A stretch of DNA of 11,764 bases from Patescibacteria group bacterium (GCA_018899995.1 JAHIHE010000088.1:1-11764), one strand, 5' to 3'; counted from the stretch's first letter, positions 1 to 6,783 are shown. Notes: generated by a model from the sequence alone, not told the origin. A program made the numbers and translations.

Positions 1-203
1 AAAAGAATTTGCCGCCAAAGAAAAACTTGAAATCGTCCAATCCGAAAGGGTCGCTTCCGCAGGCGGGCGGAAGGGGGGTTTGGGGGGAATTCCGCCCGCC
101 CTACAAATTTTGGGCGAAATCTGTTCGAATTTTTTCGAACGCACACCGCAGCGTAACGAAGTGAAGCGAGGAAAAGGAACACGCAAACTGCTTTGCGTGC
201 GTG
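1..203. other. Window-edge region with hairpins, no assigned gene
   Basis: No confident gene is visible here. The plus-strand frame beginning at base 2 is open into the window and its first residues (KEFAAKEKLEIVQSERVA) look protein-like, so the 3' end of an upstream plus-strand gene is possible. The same frame then runs through obvious hairpins and across the whole minus-strand small gene, so it is not credible beyond about position 60. Three hairpins can be read: 11-bp arms GGCGGGCGGAA at 62-72 and 90-100; GTTCGAA arms at 123-129 and 134-140 with a TTTT loop; CACGCAAA arms at 180-187 and 192-199. None has a clear U-tract. Confidence 0.35.
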
Positions 204-232
204 AAAAAAATAAGGGACTGGTTTCAGCCCTT
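204..232 (-). terminator. Intrinsic terminator after the 45-aa gene
   Basis: Read on the minus strand, an AAGGG / CCCTT outer stem with an inner CTG / CAG stem and an AAAC loop is followed by A and seven Ts (complement of the A run 204-210). The stop codon of the 45-aa gene (231-233) overlaps the first arm. It is also the first U-tract terminator downstream of clpC-comFC, so it probably ends that transcript too. Confidence 0.8.
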
Positions 233-368
233 AGCTTCCCAAGAGTCCCTGTGAACCGGTGTCCCATTCCTGAATGGGATTCTCGTCAAAAGGCCTTTTT
301 TCTTTTTTGCCGGCAAAGAATTTTTTTTCTTCGCCACTATATTTTACGGTTTGATTATCAGTTGGCAT
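231..368 (-). CDS. Small charged protein, 45 aa, unknown function
   Basis: I do not recognise this protein. It starts MPTDNQTVKYSGEEKKFF and ends GSQGLLGS. It is strongly charged (a Lys/Glu-rich stretch at about residues 11-25, then an acidic middle with FDENPIQEWD), with no cysteine, no membrane segment and no signal peptide, so a small cytosolic protein is likely. Three signals support it as a real gene: a TTGACA/TATAAT promoter at 401-428, a GGAGG ribosome site at 379-383 placed 10 nt before the ATG, and a strong terminator that begins at its stop codon. It is one of the few genes in this window with a recognisable Shine-Dalgarno. It lies downstream of comFC on the same strand but with its own promoter. 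A plus-strand frame covering the same bases has none of these signals. Function cannot be inferred. Confidence 0.75.
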   Translation of the reverse strand: MPTDNQTVKYSGEEKKFFAGKKEKRPFDENPIQEWDTGSQGLLGS

Positions 369-378
369 ATTATTACAT

Positions 379-383
379 CCTCC
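379..383 (-). promoter_or_regulatory. Ribosome binding site GGAGG of the 45-aa gene
   Basis: The minus strand reads GGAGG followed by 10 nt and the ATG at 366-368. It fixes the start of the small gene. Most other genes in the window lack such a motif. Confidence 0.7.
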
Positions 384-400
384 ATGTAAAAAGCTATTGT

Positions 401-428
401 ATTATACGATAATAAATTACGGTGTCAA
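401..428 (-). promoter_or_regulatory. Consensus sigma70 promoter for the 45-aa gene
   Basis: The minus strand carries TTGACA (423-428), a 16-nt spacer and TATAAT (401-406). Both hexamers match consensus 6 of 6. The predicted start at about 394 leaves a leader of about 26 nt before the ATG at 368. The -35 box begins 9 nt after the comFC stop codon. The near-ideal sequence suggests strong constitutive expression (inference). Confidence 0.85.
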
Positions 429-437
429 TAGCCAGCT

Positions 438-1220
438 CTACCCCCTCGCCACCACTGCTCCCCAGACTTCGCGCGCGCCGGAATTTTTAAGCGCTTTGGC
501 GCATTCGGAAAGCGTGCCGGCTGTGGTGCAAACATCGTCAACTAAAATAACTATTTTGTTTTTCAATTTCGGGCTTTCGGCGCAATCAAAAGCGCCTTTT
601 ATATTTTCCATTCGCTCTTTTCTGTCTTTTATCTCCACTTGCGGAATGTTATTTTTCGTTCGCGCTAAAACCGAATTTTCAAGCGGCAGGTCAAGACGTT
701 TTGCCAGATTTTTTGCCAAAAGCTCTGCTTGGTTGAACCCCCGCCAGCGCAGCCGCTTTGGGTGAAGCGGAACAGGAATGACAATCTTATCGTTTTCAAT
801 ATCCGGGCCAAAAGGAATCGGTTTTTCCTTCCTGAATATTTGCCGATTTTTTAATTGTTCGCGCATAAGTTCCGCGAGAGGTTTTGACAAGTCCTTTACG
901 AAACGGTATTTAAAAACATGAATCGCTTCTTTGACTAAGCCGTTTTTTGTTTCTTTCGCGCCTGCGGCTGCCGGCTTCCAATAAGCCGCGGCGGAAATTA
1001 CTCCGTCAAGCTCGCTTTTATTGCGGCAATTAAAACAGCGCGCGCCTCCCTTTGACTCGTTTCCGCAAATAGGGCACGCTTGCTTTTTAAGCAGCTCAAT
1101 TTTTTTAAAACATTCTTTACAAATCCATTCGCCTTCTTTAGAACAAGACAAACATTGAATCGGAAAAATAATATCAAGAATAAAAGTGCCAATTTTCGCT
1201 AAAATAAGATTTGCCGCCAT
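438..1220 (-). CDS. comFC: ComF family protein (amidophosphoribosyltransferase-like competence protein)
   Basis: This 260-aa protein has the standard ComF/GntX architecture. The N-terminus carries four CxxC pairs (C23/C26, C34/C37, C49/C52, C62/C65) that likely bind zinc. The C-terminus is a type I phosphoribosyltransferase fold with the PRPP-binding motif VILVDDVCTTAGT at residues 224-236. A conserved block with IPVPLHPKRLRWRGFNQAELLA lies at about 147-168. In Bacillus and Haemophilus the family is needed for natural transformation, probably at the step handling incoming single-stranded DNA; the reaction is not well established. It is cytosolic. It follows clpC by 36 bp on the same strand, so the two are probably co-transcribed. 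The spacer is made of 7-nt repeats and gives no clear ribosome site. The first ATG at 1220 fits the start of family members. Family assignment is firm; a competence role here is inferred from the family and from the type IV pilus genes nearby. Confidence 0.92.
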   Translation of the reverse strand: MAANLILAKIGTFILDIIFPIQCLSCSKEGEWICKECFKKIELLKKQACPICGNESKGGARCFNCRNKSELDGVISAAAYWKPAAAGAKETKNGLVKEAIHVFKYRFVKDLSKPLAELMREQLKNRQIFRKEKPIPFGPDIENDKIVIPVPLHPKRLRWRGFNQAELLAKNLAKRLDLPLENSVLARTKNNIPQVEIKDRKERMENIKGAFDCAESPKLKNKIVILVDDVCTTAGTLSECAKALKNSGAREVWGAVVARG

Positions 1221-1228
1221 GTCTGATT

Positions 1229-1256
1229 TAGAAATTAGAAATTGATAATTAGAAAT
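1229..1256 (-). repeat. Four heptanucleotide units between clpC and comFC
   Basis: On the minus strand the clpC stop is followed by four 7-nt units: ATTTCTA, ATTATCA, ATTTCTA, ATTTCTA. They fill most of the 36-bp spacer before the comFC ATG. The 7-nt period matches spacers elsewhere in the window (6211-6926, 9055-9126, 10253-10437). Confidence 0.7.
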
Positions 1257-3788
1257 TTACTTACCAATCTTTATCTCAATCTCTCCTTTTTGGTTTTTGT
1301 CCGCCGAAATTTTATTTCCTTTATCAATTTCTCCGTTGATAATTTTTTCCGCAATAGGATCTTCAATTAATTCCTGGATATTTTTCCTTATCAGCCGCGC
1401 GCCGAAAGCGGGATTCAAAGACCGTTTCGCGATTTCCCTGATAACCGGATGGCTGATTGCTATTCTGTTGTTTTTCAGCCGCCGACTGAAATCTTTAAGC
1501 TGCAAGGTGGCGATTTTTTCAAGGTTTTTTGGAATCAGGGCGTTAAAAGCGATAATTTCGTCCACCCTGTTTAAAAATTCCGGCCTAAATCTTTCTTTCA
1601 GCGCTCCGGTCACCCGGTTTTTTATCGCTTCATATTCTTCGGCTAATTTTCCTGCGGGCCGGCGGGCGGGTTGCCTTTCGCTCGCGGAAAAGCCCATAGC
1701 CGAAGCCGTAAACTCCTCCGAGCCGAGGTTTGAAGTCATAATGACAATGGTATTTTTAAAATTGACTTTTCTTCCTTGGGCGTCGGTGAGCGCGCCGTCT
1801 TCAAAAATCTGAAGCAGTATGTTTGCCGCTTCGGGGTGCGCCTTTTCTATTTCGTCAAACAGCACCACTGAATAAGGATTAAGCCGAACCTGTTCGGTTA
1901 ATTTTCCCCCTTCTTCGTATCCAACATAGCCGGGCGGGGCCCCGACGAGCCGCGAAACATTATGACGCTCCATAAATTCGCTCATATCTATCCTTATAAG
2001 ATGGTTTTTCCCGCCAAATAATTCTTCAGCCAAAGCGTTTGCCGTATGGGTCTTGCCGACCCCGGTCGGACCGATAAAAATAAACGAACCCATGGGGCGG
2101 TGAGGACTGGAAATACTCGCTCTCTGCCGTTTTATCGCCCTGACAACCGCGCCAATGGCCTTTTCCTGGCCGATTATTTTTCCCGCTAAAGCCCGCTCCA
2201 GGTCCTTAATTTTCTTGATTTCTTCGGCCGATACGCCTTCTTCGGGCACGCCGGTGATATTTGAAATTACTTTGGAAACAATATCCGGATTTAAAATCCA
2301 AACGGCATTTTTTTCTTTATCGGCTTCACCCTCCTTTTTAAGCTCCCTGATTTTGCTTTCCATTTCATCTTCTTCTTTTTTAAGCGACAGCGCTGTTTCA
2401 TATTCTTCGCGCTCCACGGCTTTGTCTTTGGCAATGATTATTTCATTTTTTTTGCGCAGCAATTCTTTGATTTGCGGATAATAATTTTTGGCGGAATTCA
2501 TATTTACCAGATAAGAAGCGGCCTCGTCAATCAAATCAATCGCCTTATCGGGCAAATGCCGGTCTGGAATGAAACGCGCCGACAAATTAACCGCGGTTTT
2601 TACCGTCTCCGGAGCAATGACTATGCGGTGATATTTTTCATAGGACTGCTTCAGCCCCTCAAGGATTTTAATCGTCTCTGCGATAGTCGGTTCATCAACC
2701 AAAACCGGTTGAAACCTTCTCTCTAGGGCCGCGTCTTTGCTCAAATATTTTCTGTGCTCGGAAACAGTAGTGGCGCCGATGCATTGCAGGACTCCGCGAG
2801 AAAGCGACGGCTTCAAAATATTCGCCGCGTCCAAACTTCCGGCCGCGCTTCCCGCGCCGACGATGGTATGAATTTCGTCAATGAATAAAATCACGTCCTT
2901 TTTTTCTTCAATTTCTGTCAAAAGGTCCTTAAGCCGCGCCTCAAATTCTCCGCGGTACATTGAACCGGCAATCATCGCGCCCAAATCAAGCATCAGGACT
3001 CTTTTAGAAGAAAGATTCGGCGGCACATTCCCTTGGGAAATCCTAATGGCCAGCGATTCAACAATGGCAGTTTTTCCAACACCCGGATCGCCTATCAGAA
3101 GCGGATTATTTTTCGTTTTCCGATTAAGAATATTTATGACTCTGGACAATTCCCGCTCTCTGCCGATTATCGGCCCGATCTTTTTTTGAGCCGCTTCTTC
3201 GGTAAGGTCAACGCAAAAATAATCCAGAGCCGACTCATCGATCGCCTCAAAATTTTTTGTTTCCGGCAGAATGTTCGGCAAAAAATCGCTTTTGGGTCCG
3301 CGGCCTAAAGCGAAGCTGAAAAATCTCGCCATCACTTCGGGGAACCTGTTAGCGTTTTTCAAAACCGCCGCAATCCCGTGTTTCATCTGTCCTATGTCAA
3401 CTTTTTCCCGGAGAAAAAACTCCTCAATCGCCTTGTCTTTATTTTCCAAAATTACAGCCAGAAGATGCTCGGTGCCTATGTAATTGCTGGATTGTTTTTT
3501 CGCGGCCAGCGCGGCCCTGATTATCATGTAGTTGAAAGACAAACCGGAATATTCTTCCAAGGACTTATTCTCGTAATAAAATTTTTTGAAATTGTCTATC
3601 GCTTCGGGAGTAATTTTGAAGCTTTTGATAATATGAGCGCCCAAGCTTCCTTCGCGGCGCGCGATTAAATAAAGCCAGTCCATGCAAGTGATTTTTCCCG
3701 ATGATTGCTTTTCCGCTTCGGCGGCAAAAGCAAGAACGCTTTTTGCGTGTTCTGTTAATTTTGATATAATATGAGAAGGCAGTTGCAT
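1257..3788 (-). CDS. clpC: ClpC-type AAA+ unfoldase (Clp ATPase, class I)
   Basis: This 843-aa protein is a two-ring-domain Hsp100 ATPase that unfolds proteins and threads them into a protease such as ClpP. An N-terminal Clp repeat domain spans about residues 1-145. D1 has Walker A GDPGVGKT (233-240) and Walker B VILFIDE (299-305). The middle region (about 440-490) is short and UVR-like, which separates ClpC from ClpB with its long coiled coil. D2 has Walker A GPTGVGKT (573-580), Walker B VVLFDE (641-646) and sensor 2 GARLIRK (796-802). The tripeptide MGF at 698-700 sits where ClpC/ClpA carry the ClpP-binding loop, so partnership with ClpP is likely; no clpP is in the window. It starts the clpC-comFC operon. 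The ATG at 3788 has no visible Shine-Dalgarno. A long repeat-rich leader separates it from the best promoter candidate (4106-4134). I see no CtsR or CIRCE operator. Confidence 0.93.
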   Translation of the reverse strand: MQLPSHIISKLTEHAKSVLAFAAEAEKQSSGKITCMDWLYLIARREGSLGAHIIKSFKITPEAIDNFKKFYYENKSLEEYSGLSFNYMIIRAALAAKKQSSNYIGTEHLLAVILENKDKAIEEFFLREKVDIGQMKHGIAAVLKNANRFPEVMARFFSFALGRGPKSDFLPNILPETKNFEAIDESALDYFCVDLTEEAAQKKIGPIIGRERELSRVINILNRKTKNNPLLIGDPGVGKTAIVESLAIRISQGNVPPNLSSKRVLMLDLGAMIAGSMYRGEFEARLKDLLTEIEEKKDVILFIDEIHTIVGAGSAAGSLDAANILKPSLSRGVLQCIGATTVSEHRKYLSKDAALERRFQPVLVDEPTIAETIKILEGLKQSYEKYHRIVIAPETVKTAVNLSARFIPDRHLPDKAIDLIDEAASYLVNMNSAKNYYPQIKELLRKKNEIIIAKDKAVEREEYETALSLKKEEDEMESKIRELKKEGEADKEKNAVWILNPDIVSKVISNITGVPEEGVSAEEIKKIKDLERALAGKIIGQEKAIGAVVRAIKRQRASISSPHRPMGSFIFIGPTGVGKTHTANALAEELFGGKNHLIRIDMSEFMERHNVSRLVGAPPGYVGYEEGGKLTEQVRLNPYSVVLFDEIEKAHPEAANILLQIFEDGALTDAQGRKVNFKNTIVIMTSNLGSEEFTASAMGFSASERQPARRPAGKLAEEYEAIKNRVTGALKERFRPEFLNRVDEIIAFNALIPKNLEKIATLQLKDFSRRLKNNRIAISHPVIREIAKRSLNPAFGARLIRKNIQELIEDPIAEKIINGEIDKGNKISADKNQKGEIEIKIGK

Positions 3789-3818
3789 AGCTTTTAATTT
3801 AGGTAAAAGATTTTGTCC

Positions 3819-3839
3819 AATTATATCAAAGATATAATT
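3819..3839. promoter_or_regulatory. Perfect inverted repeat overlapping a -10-like box upstream of clpC
   Basis: AATTATATC, AAA, GATATAATT form a perfect 9-bp inverted repeat 31 bp upstream of the clpC ATG. On the minus strand it contains TATAAT, but no good -35 lies at 16-18 nt. It could be an operator, a secondary promoter, or a stem in the clpC leader. A related string, TTTGATATAATA, lies on the plus strand inside the first codons of clpC. Confidence 0.4.
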
Positions 3840-3933
3840 AGTTCGCCCCGCCTGCCTAAATCTTATTTAGTGATTTATATAAATTATATTTTTATTGATA
3901 AATAGAATAAAATCGTAAATAAGCTTTGGGGGC

Positions 3934-4109
3934 AATTGGCGGGCAGGTCGGTCGGAATAATTCGCTCGTCATAAAATAAATATTGCTACATTTATTTATG
4001 CCTCGCTTTTATTCCTCCCTCACTGCCAATTATAAGCGAAGCTTGAAATTGGTTCGCTCGGTCGAAATGAAAACTGGTGTTTTTATTTCTCCCTCACTGC
4101 CAATTATAA
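3934..4109. repeat. Two neighbouring imperfect inverted-repeat elements between clpC and vanW
   Basis: Two elements lie side by side. The first (3934-4031) opens with AATTGGC and closes with GCCAATT. Its arms share GGAATAA and a CATAAAATAAAT / ATTTATTTATG inner stem, giving a long imperfect hairpin. The second (4047-4105) opens with AATTGG and closes with CCAATT. The closing arms of the two are a 29-nt direct repeat (4007-4035 and 4081-4109) differing at one base, with the shared core CTCCCTCACTGCCAATTATA. No ORF or known RNA motif is recognised. They look like small non-autonomous repeat elements. If transcribed from 4106-4134, they would form part of the clpC leader. Confidence 0.65.
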
Positions 4110-4134
4110 TATAATAATTAAACCCGAGTGTCAA
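4106..4134 (-). promoter_or_regulatory. Candidate promoter for clpC
   Basis: The minus strand reads TTGACA (4129-4134), a 17-nt spacer and TATTAT (4106-4111). It points toward clpC with a leader of about 310 nt that passes through the inverted-repeat elements. The -35 box sits at the inner edge of ACGGGGTTGACA, a string resembling the terminus of the CCCCGTTAGAA palindrome family. Confidence 0.55.
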
Positions 4135-4147
4135 CCCCGTATAATAA

Positions 4148-4176
4148 TTTACAAAAAATTTTAGAGAGAATAAAAT
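4148..4176 (+). promoter_or_regulatory. Candidate promoter for the VanW gene
   Basis: TTTACA (4148-4153), a 17-nt spacer and TAAAAT (4171-4176), each 5 of 6 to consensus, lie about 75 bp upstream of the ATG at 4251. The predicted leader is about 70 nt and has no clear Shine-Dalgarno. Confidence 0.5.
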
Positions 4177-4250
4177 CACTGAAAAGAATAAGCGATATTT
4201 TCTTGAAATATGGATTAATGTAAATTATTTGTACGTGGTCAACTTTAAAT

Positions 4251-6062
4251 ATGCAGCCGAAATCTAACAAACTAAAACGATTGATTTGCCCCGTTAGAAA
4301 TGCAATTTCTAACGGGGTTTGCGCGCTTTTGCCGGCAATTGCCGCCGGCTCTGTTTTGTTTTTTGTTCTCTCCGAACTGTTTTTCTCTGGGAAAATTTAT
4401 CCGGGAATTAAAATTTCCGATAATGACTTGGGGTATCTTGACCCCAAAACCGCGCAAAAACTGCTGGAAGGCAGGATAAATCTCTGGAAAAATCAAAAAA
4501 TTCAAATTGATTATACGGGCGAGGGAGAACCGGCTTTGTCGGAAAAATGGGAGGCGGAACCCGAATCTTTGGGTTTTTCGCCCAGTGTGAACAAAAGCAT
4601 TTTAAACGCCTATAATCTCGGCAGAACCGGCGGATTTTCAAAAATGCTTTGGCAAAGGATTGCGCTGTTTGCCAAAGGAGAAAACCTGCCGATTTATTAC
4701 GACTTTGATGAAAATAAATTTAACGCTTACATCAATAAAAATTTTTCTTTTCTGGAAAGGGCCGGCAAAAACGCTTCTTTGTCTTTTAAAAACGGAGTGC
4801 TTGCGGAAACACGGCCGGAAAGCGGCTTGCAGATTGATCGCCGCGAATTGAAAGAAAAAATCGTAAAAAACATTGAAAATCTGAAAAACGAATCCGTAGC
4901 CGTTAAAATAATCGTTTCGCCTCCGGAAATCTCCGTACTGCAGATTAAGTCGGCAAAAATTCAGGCGCAAAGCGTATTGGACCGCGATTTTTTTCTTAGG
5001 TATAAAAATAAATCATGGGGTCTTGATAAAAACTTGATGATTTCTTCTTTTGAATTCACTGCGGAAAAAGACCAGTCAAGCGGGGAAAAAGTCTTATCAA
5101 TTAAAATGAACAGCGAGCCGTTCCTTGAATATCTGGAAAAAATACAATTTGAAATAAACAGCCAGCCGCGAGACGCGGTGCTTGCCGTGGAAAATAACAA
5201 GGTAATTGTTGAATCCGGAGGCGAAAACGGAGCCACGCTTTTAGGCAAAACCAGCGCCAAAAAAATCAGCGAAGAAATACTGCTCAAAACCAAGCCGGCT
5301 TCCATACTCGCTTCAGAAAACCAGACAAGTATTTTTGACAATCCAAAAAACAATAAAAAAAATATTGAGATTGAATTAGCGGTTGAGGAAAAAGAACCCG
5401 CGATAAGCCAGAAAAAAATTTCCGAAATGGGCATTGATTCCCTGGTCGGTTTGGGAGAGTCGGATTTTTCCGGTTCTCCCAAAAATCGGCGCCATAATAT
5501 CGCTGTTGGCGCCGCAAAATTCAACAATATCCTGATTGTTCCGGATGAAGAGTTTTCGTTTAATAAAATTCTCGGGGAAGTTGACAAAAAAAACGGATAT
5601 TTGCCCGAACTGGTGATTAAGGGAGACAGAACGATTCCCGAATACGGCGGAGGCCTGTGCCAGATTTCCACAACCGCATTTCGCGCGGCAATTTATTCAG
5701 GCCTGCCGATTATTGAAAGACAGCCCCACGCTTATCCAGTGGTTTATTACAACCCGCCGGGAATGGATGCGACCATTTATCCGCCTCATCCGGATTTGAG
5801 GTTTAAAAATGATACGGCTGGACCTATCCTTATTCAGACCAAGATAATAAAAAACCAGCTGATTTTTAATTTTTTCGGAAAGAAAATTGACCGCAAAATA
5901 AAAATTATCGGCCCGAATATTTACGACAAAAAACCGGATGGCTCAATGAAGGCGGTTTTCTGGAGGGAAATTTATGAAGGAGAAAAACTGGTCAAAAAAG
6001 ATATTTTCAGGAGCGTTTACGCTTCGCCCGAAAAGTATCCGCACAAAAATCCGTTTGAATAA
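4251..6062 (+). CDS. VanW family protein with peptidoglycan-binding-like repeats, membrane anchored
   Basis: This 603-aa protein starts with a basic N-terminus and a hydrophobic segment at about residues 24-46, an uncleaved anchor or signal peptide that places the rest outside the membrane. A segment reading YPGIKISDNDLGYLDPKTAQ (50-69) matches the start of the domain that usually precedes VanW. Two regions resembling the PG_binding_4 type follow, at about 90-200 and 230-350. The VanW domain lies at about 412-535 with EFSFNKILGEV and the conserved GGGLCQISTT at 466-475. A short beta-rich tail ends at 603. VanW occurs in some vancomycin-resistance clusters but its biochemical function is unresolved; most VanW genes, like this one, are not linked to resistance genes. 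The ATG at 4251 is the first in frame after a stop. Residues 13-23 (CPVRNAISNGV) are encoded by a perfect palindrome inserted just before the membrane segment. The gene stands alone between a divergent clpC and a convergent tRNA cluster. Confidence 0.88.
   Translation: MQPKSNKLKRLICPVRNAISNGVCALLPAIAAGSVLFFVLSELFFSGKIYPGIKISDNDLGYLDPKTAQKLLEGRINLWKNQKIQIDYTGEGEPALSEKWEAEPESLGFSPSVNKSILNAYNLGRTGGFSKMLWQRIALFAKGENLPIYYDFDENKFNAYINKNFSFLERAGKNASLSFKNGVLAETRPESGLQIDRRELKEKIVKNIENLKNESVAVKIIVSPPEISVLQIKSAKIQAQSVLDRDFFLRYKNKSWGLDKNLMISSFEFTAEKDQSSGEKVLSIKMNSEPFLEYLEKIQFEINSQPRDAVLAVENNKVIVESGGENGATLLGKTSAKKISEEILLKTKPASILASENQTSIFDNPKNNKKNIEIELAVEEKEPAISQKKISEMGIDSLVGLGESDFSGSPKNRRHNIAVGAAKFNNILIVPDEEFSFNKILGEVDKKNGYLPELVIKGDRTIPEYGGGLCQISTTAFRAAIYSGLPIIERQPHAYPVVYYNPPGMDATIYPPHPDLRFKNDTAGPILIQTKIIKNQLIFNFFGKKIDRKIKIIGPNIYDKKPDGSMKAVFWREIYEGEKLVKKDIFRSVYASPEKYPHKNPFE
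4289..4317. repeat. 29-bp perfect palindrome inside the VanW coding sequence
   Basis: Two 13-bp arms (CCCCGTTAGAAAT and its exact complement) surround GCA. The palindrome keeps the reading frame and encodes CPVRNAISNGV between the basic residues and the hydrophobic segment of the VanW protein. The arms match the ends of the 114-bp element at 7357-7470 for the first 11 bases, so both belong to one palindrome family. Confidence 0.85.
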
Positions 6063-6100
6063 AAATTGGCCCGACATATTCGCCAAAATCCGGTCTTGCT

Positions 6101-6132
6101 AAAAATAATCCCGAGTGCTCGGGATTATTTTT
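6101..6132. terminator. Bidirectional intrinsic terminator between vanW and tRNA-His
   Basis: A 15-bp inverted repeat centred on CCCGAGTGCTCGGG is flanked by A-rich and T-rich tails (AAAAATAAT / ATTATTTTT), so it can act on both strands. It ends the VanW gene from the left and the tRNA cluster from the right. The same core recurs at 7290-7307. Confidence 0.85.
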
Positions 6133-6135
6133 GTG

Positions 6136-6207
6136 GGTGGCTATCGGGGGTCGAACCCGAGATAACAGGGCCACAGCCTGTTGTGTTACCGCTACACCAT
6201 AGCCACC
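6136..6207 (-). tRNA. tRNA-His (anticodon GTG)
   Basis: The minus strand folds into a full cloverleaf of 72 nt. The first G is the encoded G-1 and pairs with discriminator C73, the identity element of tRNA-His. D-stem GTGT/ACAC, anticodon stem ACAGG/CCTGT with loop CTGTGGC (anticodon GTG), and T-stem TCGGG/CCCGA with loop TTCGACC are all present. CCA is not encoded: CAC follows C73. It is the last gene of the tRNA cluster, directly before the terminator. Confidence 0.95.
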
Positions 6208-6210
6208 ATA

Positions 6211-6634
6211 CAATAACTTATAACTGACAACTTATAACTTATAACAAATTGGAATTATTTTTAATATGTTTTTTAAACCCGCCGAGTTGTTTGGAAATGC
6301 TTTTGCAATTTTCAAATAGTTTTTTAAATAATTCTTCAGAGATAATTTTATTATCTTTCAGCACATCCAATCCGGCGAGCGTTTCATTTACCGACCCGAT
6401 TGCGATATCAAAAAATCTGTTTAATTCTTTGTCTGAATTTTTTCCGCTTCCCTCTGCAATATTCAATATTATGGAAAGTGCTGATCTTACAAGCTGATTT
6501 CCAAATTCATACTTAAGGTGTAGCGGTATCCTTGAAGTAATTTTAATAACCTCTCCCAAAAGCACTTTTGCGTCTTTGTATACTTTCCAATTCAAAAACC
6601 TGAATTCATCCATATTGTTAGTTATAAGTTATTG
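6211..6634. repeat. 20-bp inverted repeats framing the S23 gene
   Basis: The left arm is CAATAACTTATAACTGACAA at 6211-6230 and the right arm is TTGTTAGTTATAAGTTATTG at 6615-6634. They are complementary at 19 of 20 positions. The left arm begins 3 bp from the 5' end of tRNA-His. The right arm ends 1 bp before the S23 start codon. In RNA the two would pair and loop out the whole coding region. The arms are themselves built from 7-nt units related to GTTATNA. Confidence 0.8.
6239..6613 (-). CDS. Four helix bundle protein (23S rRNA intervening-sequence / S23 family)
   Basis: This 124-aa protein has the pattern of the S23 family: an N-terminal FRFLNWKVYKDAKVL helix, then SRIPLHLKYEFGNQLVRSALSI, the hallmark NIAEGSGK at about 52-59, then ELNRFFDIAIGSVNETLAGLDVL. 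The length is typical. S23 proteins were first found encoded in intervening sequences inside 23S rRNA genes of Leptospira and others, and related proteins (bAvd) act as accessory factors in diversity-generating retroelements; the function of free-standing members is unknown. Here it sits between tRNA-His and tRNA-Lys on their strand. The stop codon is formed by the flanking heptamer repeat (TTATAA) and the ATG abuts the right inverted repeat. There is no Shine-Dalgarno and no separate promoter, so it is probably transcribed with the tRNAs. No reverse transcriptase or variable repeat is in the window. Confidence 0.87.
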   Translation of the reverse strand: MDEFRFLNWKVYKDAKVLLGEVIKITSRIPLHLKYEFGNQLVRSALSIILNIAEGSGKNSDKELNRFFDIAIGSVNETLAGLDVLKDNKIISEELFKKLFENCKSISKQLGGFKKHIKNNSNLL

Positions 6635-6706
6635 GTTATTTGTTAATCTTAATTTTTATATTCTAAGGTTATTAGTTATAGGTTATCAGTTATTTGTTAA
6701 ATAAAG
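6635..6706. repeat. AT-rich GTTAT-type spacer between S23 and tRNA-Lys
   Basis: This spacer contains degenerate copies of the heptamer family (GTTATTT, GTTATTA, GTTATAG, GTTATCA, GTTATTT) and no ORF. It continues the repeat material of the right inverted arm. Confidence 0.5.
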
Positions 6707-6779
6707 TGGGTTCGGCGGGGATCGAACCCGCGACCTTGGGATTAAGAGTCCCCTGCTCTACCGACTGAGCTACGAACCC
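6707..6779 (-). tRNA. tRNA-Lys (anticodon CTT)
   Basis: The 73-nt cloverleaf has acceptor stem GGGTTCG/CGAACCC, D-arm GCTC/GAGC, anticodon loop CTCTTAA (anticodon CTT), T-arm GCGGG/CCCGC with TTCGATC and discriminator A. The closing pair of the anticodon stem is a G-A mismatch (27-43). CCA is not encoded. Confidence 0.94.
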
Positions 6780-6783
6780 GGAA

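Noticed and set aside
204..300. Structured non-coding RNA on the plus strand
   Set aside because: The plus strand can form an ACTGGTTT/GAACCGGT stem and a TCCCATT/AATGGGA hairpin, but no known RNA family fits and the minus strand explains the region better as a gene plus terminator.
80..412. Plus-strand 110-aa frame at the left edge
   Set aside because: It runs across hairpins and antisense through the 45-aa gene, its terminator and its ribosome site, with a low-complexity and Phe-rich translation and no start signals. Only its upstream continuation could be a real gene end.
4251..6062. VanW gene as a vancomycin-resistance determinant
   Set aside because: No vanH/A/X/R/S-type genes are nearby. 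VanW domains are widespread in envelope proteins outside resistance clusters.
6239..6613. S23 gene as the accessory gene (avd) of a diversity-generating retroelement
   Set aside because: No reverse transcriptase, template repeat or variable-repeat target gene is visible in the window.
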